64,000 nt of DNA from Shimia_B sp039815465 (GTDB lineage Bacteria > Pseudomonadota > Alphaproteobacteria > Rhodobacterales > Rhodobacteraceae), in contig JBCBZG010000021.1 of assembly GCA_039815465.1 (NCBI GenBank), positions 1-64,000 on the forward strand, given 5' to 3'. Below are positions 18,201 to 25,095 of this stretch, in pieces. Position numbers and translations under genes: made by a program. The notes beneath the pieces were generated by a model, which was not told where the DNA came from, made no database searches, and saw nothing but the letters and a program-made list of their open reading frames with translations. Position 1 is the stretch's first letter, and the number at the start of each line of letters is the position of its first letter.

Positions 18201-18483
18201 CCTCGCGGCGACGCTCCTGGGCCGCAGCCGGGAGGAGGCCACAGGCCGCCACCTGTCAGAGCTCTTGCCGCCAGAAGCTGCCGAGATCGTGTTGTCCGGC
18301 GACGCCGCGTTTTTGGCGGGCGAGGGGGACGCACGCGAATCCACCGCCGCCTTTGACCACCCAACCCGCGGGCGCATCGCCATCCGATCCATGCGCAGCC
18401 TCCTGGCCCCGCTCGCCGACGCCCCCCCCATGGTGCTGTCGGTGGGCTGCGACGTCAGCGATCTGATTGATGATGGGTCCTGA
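15232..18483 (+). CDS. CheB-CheR-PAS hybrid signalling protein
   Basis: The protein (1083 residues from this ATG) fuses a CheB methylesterase, a CheR methyltransferase and PAS sensory domains. The CheB domain shows GIGASAGG (catalytic Ser, near residue 20), QHMSPDH and GTGSDGAYG (Asp). CheR follows from about 210, with SVTRFFRD and the SAM-binding GCATGEEAYS near 325. About residues 660-740 form a coiled coil of repeated NEEL(Q)(S/A)(T/S/A) heptads. PAS-like regions fill the remainder. No histidine kinase domain is attached and no other chemotaxis genes are nearby. The AGGTGA at about 15218 sits 8 nt before this start; ATG at 15223 is an alternative. Confidence 0.85.
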   Translation: MDGDEHDELDWDTDPARPYVIGIGASAGGLEALRELVQHLPEKTGATYVVVQHMSPDHRSMLAELISREAHLDVREIDETSELRPDTIFVTPPNHDVELRDQRLVLLPPSFEVASPKPSVDRFLISMAEARRSKCMAIILSGTGSDGAYGVQAVREAGGITLAQDDATAKYDGMPRAAIETECVDLVLSPNKMGTHMANILSSPGQLEQFRGEEATLHPLSDLLQVVLARTRVDFREYKLTTIQRRLERRMTALNIKEVAQYTAHCRVNPTEVDALFKDLLISVTRFFRDPDEFKAIRPIIRRIVREKQGRTIRIWVAGCATGEEAYSIGMLFAAELEAVGEGLTDAVQIFATDIDKHALSRAREGRYSQAALADIPRDIAERYLTHAGDAIVISRTVREMILFSEHNVCQDPPFLHLDMVCCRNLMIYFGPQLQEKVLSRVHYALNQDGYMFLGVAESATITSDLFRSAENQSHIFRKRGQSNSDFGYVLQRRPRASVGAPARTSGASLQNGFDSDFNKALFEQLAAQLGPDALLVSDDLRIVRIFGDVSRFLKLTSETNLSQSTAVLRPEIAQEVRTQTTVAFRKNLHRRSYARKNEDEGFGGCRVDVYPLNAPALEDGFALVCLNDNDPVRDQSEQFKFSQSSGEGAVNTLQSELDMAREALQQTVEELETSNEEFQSTNEELQSANEELQASNEELETANEELQSTNEELITVNEELQVAKAELEIAADEQRGVLESLSAPILIVDNALQVSSGNQAAIDFFKIATPGTRPHLSQLAVPQGFPALAEVCNDAIFLGQQKTMDIELRGEAFVISISPFYSAEGRARGATVILTDARQANQLNMVFKSADVFLMHRKTDGTVLFAQNTIFQNANPDRAIEFGKLSLRDMLQPGVAALSIAADKAFIDGDQDYNRHLRKLGSPFGDDSVYADIHKVRVENPGDADSVFVFGRYIHELTSSDFTFRQVIDNKYLIAMLRDADGVVREISDLAATLLGRSREEATGRHLSELLPPEAAEIVLSGDAAFLAGEGDARESTAAFDHPTRGRIAIRSMRSLLAPLADAPPMVLSVGCDVSDLIDDGS

Positions 18484-18485
18484 CC

Positions 18486-19895
18486 CTAGGACTTAAGGGA
18501 ATAGAGCCTCCGGCTCTGCCGCGCGGTCTCCTCCGCGAGGGCGCCAAACGTGGCGTAGCCCTGGTTCACCGCAATCGGCAACAACGCAACCAGCGCCGCC
18601 GCCGTCGCACGCGCATCGCCCAGGGCGGTGTGACGCTCGGCCTCTGCAATGGGGATGTCGAGCCGCGCGCACAACGCGTCGAGCGAATGGTCCGCATTCG
18701 TCCCAAACACCACTGCTGACATGAGCACGGTATCGAGCACGGGATGCGGCCAGGTCACGCCCATCTCGCCCGCGAATTTCTGCAAAAGCCCGATATCAAA
18801 GGGCGCATTATGCGCCACGAGCACGGCGTCACGCGCGAAATGGTGCAGCATCTGGCCCGCGTCCGCGATCCCGGGCGCGCCGGCCACATGGGCGTCGGTG
18901 ATCCGGTGGATCTGTGTCGATCCCGGCGGAATGGGCCGCCCCGGATCAACATAGGTGTCCAGCTCCTCACCGGCCACCACCGCGCCCCGCAGCACGCGCA
19001 CAGCACCGATCTGCACGATGGCATCGTCCGCCACCGATAGCCCCGTCGTCTCCGTATCAAAGGGCACATAGCACAGGTCCAAAAGCGGCGTATCCGCCAC
19101 CGCCCGCGTCTGCGCCTGGGTCATCAGTTCAAAATCAAAGACGAGCGGGCGCGGCTGATCCGACGCCACCGCGTCCCGCGCCAGATCGACAAAGAGCATG
19201 TGCCCATCGCGCCCCAGCGCCTTGATCCGGGCGTCAAATCTCAGCACGTCGCCCGCGTCGCGCAGGGTGAACGCCACTTCACCGCCTGCCTCCGCGAGCT
19301 CTGCAATCGCCGCCTCAATGCAGCGGGGATCGAAATAGTCCGACATCGGCGCCTTGAGCCGCGGCACCGCGATCTGCGCCAACAGCTCCGCGGCCTGCCC
19401 GTCATAAAGCACGATCTCCCCCGCGGGGTTCAGGAGCACGGTGGCAATGGGGCTTTCCGTCAAAAGCGCCGTGAGCCGGGCCGCATCCGCGCTCAGCCGC
19501 TCGGTCTCCTGCGCGACATGCAGCGCGATATCGTCGATGGAGGCATGGGCGTTTTCCGTCAGCGCCTTGGCCGCGGGCGCGAGGTCCCCCAGGTAGCGGG
19601 CATCGGCGGTCTCCAACCCCGTCGTCACCCCCGAATGCGCCCGCATCCGTAGATCGGCCGACAGCCGGTTGATGGGCTTTGCCACGAACTCGTCAAAGAG
19701 CAACCACACCCCCACCGCGAGCCCGGTGTTGAGGAACGCAAACACGATGAACGCCGTCACAAAGGGCCCCGTCGCAGGCGCCGGATCAGCGCGCCCCCAG
19801 CCCAGCGCCAAGGCCCCCGCCGCAATCGCCGCCCCGCCCCCCGCCATCAGCGCGAAAAAAAGGAAGACGCGCAGGCGCAGGCCCAACCGCAGCAT
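18486..19895 (-). CDS. Membrane-anchored HAMP/PAS protein with DnaQ-like 3'-5' exonuclease
   Basis: The 469-residue protein has two transmembrane helices (about 8-32 and 44-68), a HAMP-like linker (VAKPINRLSADLRMRA), a PAS-like region (SPIATVLLNPAGEIVLYDG near 150) and a C-terminal DEDDh exonuclease domain. The exonuclease motifs are FDTETTG, HNAPFD and HTALGDARA. Relatives sit beside the actP/DUF294 acetate genes in other proteobacteria. The cellular substrate is unknown. The ATG at 19895 lies 5 nt after the upstream gene's stop and begins at the hydrophobic helix; a start at 19934 would overlap that gene. The 3' end nearly abuts the CheB-CheR gene from the opposite strand. Confidence 0.82.
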   Translation of the reverse strand: MLRLGLRLRVFLFFALMAGGGAAIAAGALALGWGRADPAPATGPFVTAFIVFAFLNTGLAVGVWLLFDEFVAKPINRLSADLRMRAHSGVTTGLETADARYLGDLAPAAKALTENAHASIDDIALHVAQETERLSADAARLTALLTESPIATVLLNPAGEIVLYDGQAAELLAQIAVPRLKAPMSDYFDPRCIEAAIAELAEAGGEVAFTLRDAGDVLRFDARIKALGRDGHMLFVDLARDAVASDQPRPLVFDFELMTQAQTRAVADTPLLDLCYVPFDTETTGLSVADDAIVQIGAVRVLRGAVVAGEELDTYVDPGRPIPPGSTQIHRITDAHVAGAPGIADAGQMLHHFARDAVLVAHNAPFDIGLLQKFAGEMGVTWPHPVLDTVLMSAVVFGTNADHSLDALCARLDIPIAEAERHTALGDARATAAALVALLPIAVNQGYATFGALAEETARQSRRLYSLKS

Positions 19896-19899
19896 GGGC

Positions 19900-20418
19900 T
19901 CAGGCCCCGCAGGCAACCGCCAGCACCGGGTCACCCGCCGCCATCGCCTGCCAATCCGCGTTCAGAACGGCCCCGTCATCGCCAAACTCCGCCCCGTCAA
20001 TCAACAGCGCCGACCGCGCGCCCGCGCAGTCAAAGAGCATCGGCGCCTGGTTCACCGGCGACCACCGGCCAAAGAAGTAGAGGTCCACGAGCCGCTGATC
20101 GGGCTGCGCCGCATTCTGGCGCGCGGTGCCGGTGTCCACAGCCACAAAGCGCTTTGTGTAGGGCCAGATTTGCGTCCAGGGGCGCAACCAGCTCCGCTCC
20201 TCCACCGTCTGTGCGACCTCGATGCCATCGGGCAGCTCGCCTGCCGTGCGGTCGTACCAGGTGTATTCGTTCGAGATCGTCATCGCGATCATGCCCGCGC
20301 CTGCGGCCACAGGCATCAGCCACTTGGGCAGCCGCCGCCCCGTCGTGATGTTGAGCAGCATCGCCACCCCAAAACAGGCAAACCCAGCGACGACGGTGGC
20401 GATTAGCTCTAAAAACAT
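19900..20418 (-). CDS. Conserved membrane protein of unknown function
   Basis: The 172-residue protein has two predicted transmembrane helices near the N-terminus (about 2-23 and 33-50). A soluble, probably periplasmic domain follows, containing EYTWYDRTAGELPDG and a late pair of cysteines (C145 area and the C-terminal AVACGA). I do not recognise a named family. It sits between the DUF294 regulator and the membrane exonuclease with gaps of only four bases on each side. It is therefore almost certainly in that transcription unit and may serve the same membrane-linked function. Confidence 0.7.
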   Translation of the reverse strand: MFLELIATVVAGFACFGVAMLLNITTGRRLPKWLMPVAAGAGMIAMTISNEYTWYDRTAGELPDGIEVAQTVEERSWLRPWTQIWPYTKRFVAVDTGTARQNAAQPDQRLVDLYFFGRWSPVNQAPMLFDCAGARSALLIDGAEFGDDGAVLNADWQAMAAGDPVLAVACGA

Positions 20419-20422
20419 GGCG

Positions 20423-22246
20423 TTACCCTATAGCTCCCTGTCCCGACCCTGCGGCGGATTGCATGGTTTTGACCACAACAAAGGCGTCGCGCAAATGGCT
20501 GCGCTCAAAATCCGACAAGGATGTGGGGTCGAGGTAGTTGGTAGGCCGCCCGCCCGCCCGGATCTGCGCCGCCTGATGCTCCAGCCGCGCCGTGGCAATC
20601 GTGTCATATGCGTCAAGCAGGTCCGCCCCGCCGGAGGCCGACACCACCCCCGCCTTGATCCCCGCCACGATGCGCGCGCGGGTATTGGCGGGGGTCAGCC
20701 GCCCCTGCAGCGTGTAAATCCGCCCGAGATCCACAATCGGCACCACGCCGTTGTGCTTGAGGTCGAGCTCATTGCGATGCTCCCCCGACCGGATCGTCGC
20801 GAGCCCGCGCAGCAGCCCCAGCGGGGGCTGATGTTTCAGCGAATTCGACACCAAATGCGCCGTAAAGATCGAATTGGCCGCGGCAGCCTTCAGCACCTTG
20901 GCCTGCAACCCCTCAAACAGCGTCTCATCCCCGCCAATGGGCCGCAGATCAAACATGACAGAGGCGAGCATTTGCGCCTCAGCGTCGGGCTTGGCGATCC
21001 AGCCCTCAAAATAGCTCTCCCAGACGCGCAAGGGCTGACACCAGCGCGGGGCCGTGGCCATCATGTCACCGGGGCAGTACACATAGCCGATCTGGTCGAG
21101 CCCATCGCAGACAAACCGCGCCAGCGCCGCGAAATAGGGGCGGTCCGCCTCCTTCACCCAGTCGGAATAGATGATGCAGTTGTCCTGGTCGCTGACCCCC
21201 GTCTGCTCTTGCCGCCCTTGGCTCCCGCAGGCCAGCCACAGGAAGCGCCCCGGCGCCGGGCCGAGCTGCGCCTGAGCCAGCGCGATCAAGCGCCGCGTGG
21301 CCGTGTCGGCGATATCGGTGATCAGCTTGGTGACGACCTCGTGCCGGTGCCCCGCATCCACCAACTGCGCGAGCAGCGCCGGGATATCGGCCGTGGCCTG
21401 GGCCATCTCAGCGGCACTGCCCGCCCGCGTCACGCGCCAGACGATATCAGCAGACGACAGCGCCTGTGCGCGGGTCAGATCGGTCTGGGTCACGATCCCC
21501 AAAAGCTGATGGTCGCGGTCCACGATGGGCACATGGCCCACCCGGCGCTCCACCATCAGATGCAGCACATCGCTCACCAGCGCGTCAGGGCCCAGCGTCA
21601 GCGGGTCCTCGGTCATGATCCGCGCCACCGGGCCGCTCGGCGGCTCCCCCTCCACGACGACGCGCGCGGTCATGTCCCGCAGCGTGACGATCCCGCGAAA
21701 CCGCGCGTCATCCTCCACGCAGATGGCCGAAATCCGACGATCCCGCATCAGCGTCGCGGCCTCCTTAATGGGTGCGGCGGGGGCCACGCTCACCGGGGTC
21801 TTGGTCATCAGATCGCGCACCGGGCGCGTGGCCAGCTCCACCGAGCGCTCGGTGCCCTGGCGACGACGGTCAAAGAACTTAGCGACGCTCGCATAGTCCT
21901 TGATCAACTGGAAAAACTGGCCCGCGGGCACGACAATCATCGTCGCGGCCTGGCTCACAATGGCCGTGCGGCTCGCGCTTTCACCGCGGAGCAGCGCCCG
22001 CTCGCCAAACGAATTGCGCGGGCCCAGGATTGACAGCTGAACGCCCGTGTCATCGGTGATTTCCACCTCGCCCTCGGCGATGACGTAAAGACTGTCGAGC
22101 GCGTCACCGATCCCAAACACCTGATCGCCGGGGGCGTAATCGCGCGCCACACACAGCTCCACCAGTTCAGCCAACCCCGCAGCGGGCAAACTGTCATAGG
22201 GGTGGACAGAGGCCAGGAAACTGGAAAGCGGCGGGGGCAGGGGCAT
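20423..22246 (-). CDS. cNMP-binding / CBS / DUF294 nucleotidyltransferase-like regulator
   Basis: The 607-residue cytoplasmic signalling protein has four parts. A cyclic-nucleotide-binding beta-barrel spans about 1-130 (FGERALLRGE marks the phosphate-binding cassette). Paired CBS domains span about 145-270 (VRDLMTKTPVSV and VARIMTEDPLTL). A DUF294 nucleotidyltransferase-like domain near 330-440 has the GSQGRQEQ...DQDN pattern, and a helical DUF294 C-terminal domain follows. Proteins of this architecture are typically encoded next to actP-type symporters and are thought to sense nucleotides and control acetate uptake. Here it follows actP after a terminator and heads a three-gene group with the small membrane protein and the exonuclease. 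Confidence 0.85.
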   Translation of the reverse strand: MPLPPPLSSFLASVHPYDSLPAAGLAELVELCVARDYAPGDQVFGIGDALDSLYVIAEGEVEITDDTGVQLSILGPRNSFGERALLRGESASRTAIVSQAATMIVVPAGQFFQLIKDYASVAKFFDRRRQGTERSVELATRPVRDLMTKTPVSVAPAAPIKEAATLMRDRRISAICVEDDARFRGIVTLRDMTARVVVEGEPPSGPVARIMTEDPLTLGPDALVSDVLHLMVERRVGHVPIVDRDHQLLGIVTQTDLTRAQALSSADIVWRVTRAGSAAEMAQATADIPALLAQLVDAGHRHEVVTKLITDIADTATRRLIALAQAQLGPAPGRFLWLACGSQGRQEQTGVSDQDNCIIYSDWVKEADRPYFAALARFVCDGLDQIGYVYCPGDMMATAPRWCQPLRVWESYFEGWIAKPDAEAQMLASVMFDLRPIGGDETLFEGLQAKVLKAAAANSIFTAHLVSNSLKHQPPLGLLRGLATIRSGEHRNELDLKHNGVVPIVDLGRIYTLQGRLTPANTRARIVAGIKAGVVSASGGADLLDAYDTIATARLEHQAAQIRAGGRPTNYLDPTSLSDFERSHLRDAFVVVKTMQSAAGSGQGAIG

Positions 22247-22261
22247 GGACCGGGGTCCTTA

Positions 22262-22298
22262 AACGAAAATGCCCTGCCCGCGTGGATGCGGACAGGGC
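22262..22298 (-). terminator. Intrinsic terminator after actP
   Basis: On the minus strand, GCCCTGTCCGC and GCGGGCAGGGC (22271-22298) form an 11-bp stem with one mismatch around a 6-nt loop. The T-rich run ATTTTCGTTT follows. It separates actP from the DUF294 gene. Confidence 0.7.
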
Positions 22299-22316
22299 GT
22301 GGTTGAGACGTGGGGC

Positions 22317-24101
22317 TTAGTGCCCGTCGACGGCAGCACCTGCACCGCGTGGGATGCGGACGCTTTCGACGAGTTCCACGATTTCCTTGGGCGTCTCCTT
22401 GGTCATCCCGGCGACCACATAGGCCACACCGAAGTTCACCAAGGCTCCGATCGCCCCGAAGGAGGTCGACTTGATCGGCCCGAGCAGTGGGTCAGCATCC
22501 GTGAACGTGTTGGTGTCCGGGATAAAGAACCAGCCCTTGTGCAGGAAGATGTAGAGCAGCGTCACAGTCAGACCTGCCAGCATCCCCGACACAGCGCCCA
22601 CGTTGTTGATGCGGGTGGAGAAGATCCCCATCATCAGCGCTGGGAAGATCGACGCCGCCGCGAGGCCAAAGGCCAGAGCAACCGTTTGCGCCGCGAACCC
22701 GGGCGGGTTCAGACCCAGCAGGACCGCCACAACAATCGCCGCCGCCATCGAAATCCGCGCCGCAAGCAGCTCGTTCTTCTCAGACATATTCGGCGTCAGC
22801 TGACCTTTCAGCAGGTCATGGGACACTGCGGAGGAGATCGCCAGCAACAGACCCGCCGCCGTGGACAGAGCCGCCGCAAGGCCACCCGCCGCCACAAGGC
22901 CGATCACCCAACCCGGCAAGTTCGCAATCTCAGGGTTCGCAAGCACCAGGATGTCCCGGTTGAACTTCGTCAGCTCGTTCCCAGCCCAGCCATTGGCCGC
23001 GGCCTTTTCCTGCAGATCAGCGTTCTTGTCGTTGTAGTACTGGATCATGCCGTCGCCGTTCTTGTCCTCCCAATCGAGGAGGCCAGTCTTCTGCCACGTC
23101 GCCATCCAGGCGTACTCAGGTTGCGTCTCGATCTGTTCCACGCTCACAGCCTGACCGTCCGTGCCATTGGGCCACATCAGCTCAGAGATGTTGAGGCGCG
23201 CCATCGCACCCACAGCCGGGGCCGTCAGGTAGAGAAGGGCGATAAAGACGAGCGTCCAGCCAGCCGACCAACGCGCGTCCGACACCTTAGGCACCGTAAA
23301 GAAGCGCATGATGACGTGGGGCAGACCCGCCGTGCCGATCATCAGCGACAGCGTGAAGAGCACCATGTTGATCGTCGACCCGTGCGCGGCCGTGTATTCC
23401 TTGAACCCAAGGTCGGTCACGATGGCGTCCAGCGTCTGAAGCAGCGGCTCGCCGCCTTCCGTCGTGCCAAAGAGACCCAGCGCCGGGATCGGGTTGCCCG
23501 TGATCTGGAGCGAGATGAACACCGCCGGGATCGTGTAGGCGGTGATCAGCACGCAATACTGCGCCACCTGGGTGTAGGTCACACCCTTCATCCCGCCGAA
23601 CACGGCATAGGCGAACACCACAACCGCACCAATCATCAGACCCCAAAATGCGTCGATTTCAAGGAAGCGACCAAAGGCGATACCCACCCCCTGCATCTGA
23701 CCAATCACGTAAGTGATGGAGGCCACCAGCAGGCAGATCACAGCCACCAGACGCGCGGTCTTCGAATAGAACCGGTCGCCGATGAACTCGGACACCGTGA
23801 ACTTCCCGAACTTGCGCAGGTACGGCGCCAAAAGCAGCGCGAGCAGCACATAACCACCCGTCCAGCCCATCAGGAACGACGAGTTGTCGTAGCCCGTGAA
23901 CGCGATAAGCCCGGCCATGGAGATGAACGACGCCGCAGACATCCAGTCCGCCGCCGTCGCCATCCCGTTGGTCACAGGGTGCACACCCCGGCCTGCCGCG
24001 TAAAATTCTGATGTAGACCCAGCCCGGGCCCAAATCGCGATGCCGATGTAGAGCGCGAAGGACGCCCCAACAAACAGCAGATTAAGTGTAAACTGGTCCA
24101 T
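22317..24101 (-). CDS. actP: Acetate/cation symporter (ActP, VC_2705 subfamily of SSS transporters)
   Basis: This sodium:solute symporter of about 594 residues has about 13 hydrophobic segments. It shows the family signatures AADWMSAASFISMAG (near 50) and GGMKGVTYTQVAQY (near 165), plus an extended periplasmic loop around 300-380 as in the VC_2705 subfamily. These transporters import acetate or similar short acids and work with a DUF4212 small subunit, which is encoded immediately upstream. I chose ATG 24101 because the GGAGG site lies about 10 nt ahead; a TTG at 24110 directly abuts that site. The gene sits in acs-adk-DUF4212-actP, so uptake and activation of acetate are linked. Confidence 0.88.
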   Translation of the reverse strand: MDQFTLNLLFVGASFALYIGIAIWARAGSTSEFYAAGRGVHPVTNGMATAADWMSAASFISMAGLIAFTGYDNSSFLMGWTGGYVLLALLLAPYLRKFGKFTVSEFIGDRFYSKTARLVAVICLLVASITYVIGQMQGVGIAFGRFLEIDAFWGLMIGAVVVFAYAVFGGMKGVTYTQVAQYCVLITAYTIPAVFISLQITGNPIPALGLFGTTEGGEPLLQTLDAIVTDLGFKEYTAAHGSTINMVLFTLSLMIGTAGLPHVIMRFFTVPKVSDARWSAGWTLVFIALLYLTAPAVGAMARLNISELMWPNGTDGQAVSVEQIETQPEYAWMATWQKTGLLDWEDKNGDGMIQYYNDKNADLQEKAAANGWAGNELTKFNRDILVLANPEIANLPGWVIGLVAAGGLAAALSTAAGLLLAISSAVSHDLLKGQLTPNMSEKNELLAARISMAAAIVVAVLLGLNPPGFAAQTVALAFGLAAASIFPALMMGIFSTRINNVGAVSGMLAGLTVTLLYIFLHKGWFFIPDTNTFTDADPLLGPIKSTSFGAIGALVNFGVAYVVAGMTKETPKEIVELVESVRIPRGAGAAVDGH

Positions 24102-24106
24102 GGGGA

Positions 24107-24394
24107 TCAATCCTCCTCAACGCCGTATTCGTGGTCGAGCTTGTTCATCCGCCAGGCGTAGAAAAAGATCAGGCCAAGAAAGACGATGATCGATCCCTGC
24201 TGCGCGAACCAAAACCCAAGGTCCGTCCCCCCCACGCCGATGCCGGAAAGCACAGGGCGCAAAAGGATGCCAAAGCCAAAGGACACGAGGGCCCAGATCA
24301 TCAGGCATAGGTAAATGATGCGGATATTCGTGGCCCAGTATTCAGACTGGTCCTTTCCCACATCGGTGACTGTGTTTGTGGTTTGGTCGGCCAT
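24107..24394 (-). CDS. DUF4212 small subunit of the acetate symporter
   Basis: This 95-residue protein has two transmembrane helices (about 24-48 and 60-80) and short charged tails. It is the companion of VC_2705-type symporters (solute:sodium symporter small subunit, DUF4212, functionally analogous to YjcH). The start has AAGGAGGAG 8 nt upstream. Its stop lies six bases before the actP ATG, and actP's ribosome-binding site falls inside its last codons. This close coupling supports a two-component transporter. Confidence 0.88.
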   Translation of the reverse strand: MADQTTNTVTDVGKDQSEYWATNIRIIYLCLMIWALVSFGFGILLRPVLSGIGVGGTDLGFWFAQQGSIIVFLGLIFFYAWRMNKLDHEYGVEED

Positions 24395-24427
24395 ATGGCT
24401 CTCCTCCTTGGGACTTTTGATATGGTG

Positions 24428-24460
24428 GGGCGCGCCGCGGGGAAGAGGGACGGCGCGCCC
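24428..24460. promoter_or_regulatory. Perfect 10-bp inverted repeat between adk and DUF4212
   Basis: GGGCGCGCCG (24428-24437) and CGGCGCGCCC (24451-24460) pair perfectly around 13 nt. No T-run follows on the minus strand. It may be a processing or partial-termination hairpin that lets the symporter genes be expressed at a different level from acs-adk. Confidence 0.4.
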
Positions 24461-24476
24461 AGATGCCTGGGGAAGA

Positions 24477-25091
24477 TCAGGCAGTTAGCTCGTCGGTGAG
24501 CGCGCCGAGCGCCCCCGCGATGGCATCGATCTCGCCCATGGCGTCGATGCCCTTCAGCAGCCCCTTGGCGTGGTAGTAGCCAAGAAGCGGCGCTGTCTTT
24601 TTGTAGTATTCCATGAGCCTCAGCTTCAGGCTCTCAGCGTTGTCGTCGGCCCGCACGGGTTGGCCCGCGGCGGCAGCTTTTTCCGCCCGGCCCACGATGC
24701 GCTCCACCAGGATCTCATCATCGACCTGCATCTCGACCACGGCATCAAGCGTCTGCCCCGAGCGGTCGAGCAGCTCACCCAGCGCATCGGCCTGCGCCAG
24801 CGTCCGCGGGAACCCGTCAAAGATGAACCCCTGCGCGTCCCCGCGCGTCAGCTTCTCCTCAATCAGGCCGATCACGATCTCGTCGGTGACGAGCTCACCG
24901 CGCGCCATCACTTCGGCCACGCGCTGCCCCATCTCCGTGCCCGACGCTTTCGCCTCGCGCAGCATGTCCCCGGTGCTCAGCTGCACCATGCCCCGTTCAC
25001 GCACCAGGATCTCGGCCTGCGTGCCCTTACCCGCGCCGGGAGGGCCAAGCAGGATCAGGTTCACAGGCCGTGTAACAGTCATTCCGTCCAT
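24477..25091 (-). CDS. adk: Adenylate kinase, short-lid form
   Basis: The 204-residue kinase converts AMP and ATP to two ADP. The P-loop GPPGAGKGTQ starts near residue 16. STGDMLR, FDGFPRT and the arginines of VERIVGR and LKLRLMEYY are all present. The LID is short, without the four-cysteine zinc insert. The position directly after acs is informative: acetyl-CoA synthetase releases AMP, which this enzyme would recycle. A ribosomal-operon adk probably exists elsewhere, making this an acetate-locus paralogue; that is inference. Start at 25091 lies 4 nt past the acs stop. An ATG at 25082 is an alternative. Confidence 0.9.
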   Translation of the reverse strand: MDGMTVTRPVNLILLGPPGAGKGTQAEILVRERGMVQLSTGDMLREAKASGTEMGQRVAEVMARGELVTDEIVIGLIEEKLTRGDAQGFIFDGFPRTLAQADALGELLDRSGQTLDAVVEMQVDDEILVERIVGRAEKAAAAGQPVRADDNAESLKLRLMEYYKKTAPLLGYYHAKGLLKGIDAMGEIDAIAGALGALTDELTA

Positions 25092-25095
25092 CAGC

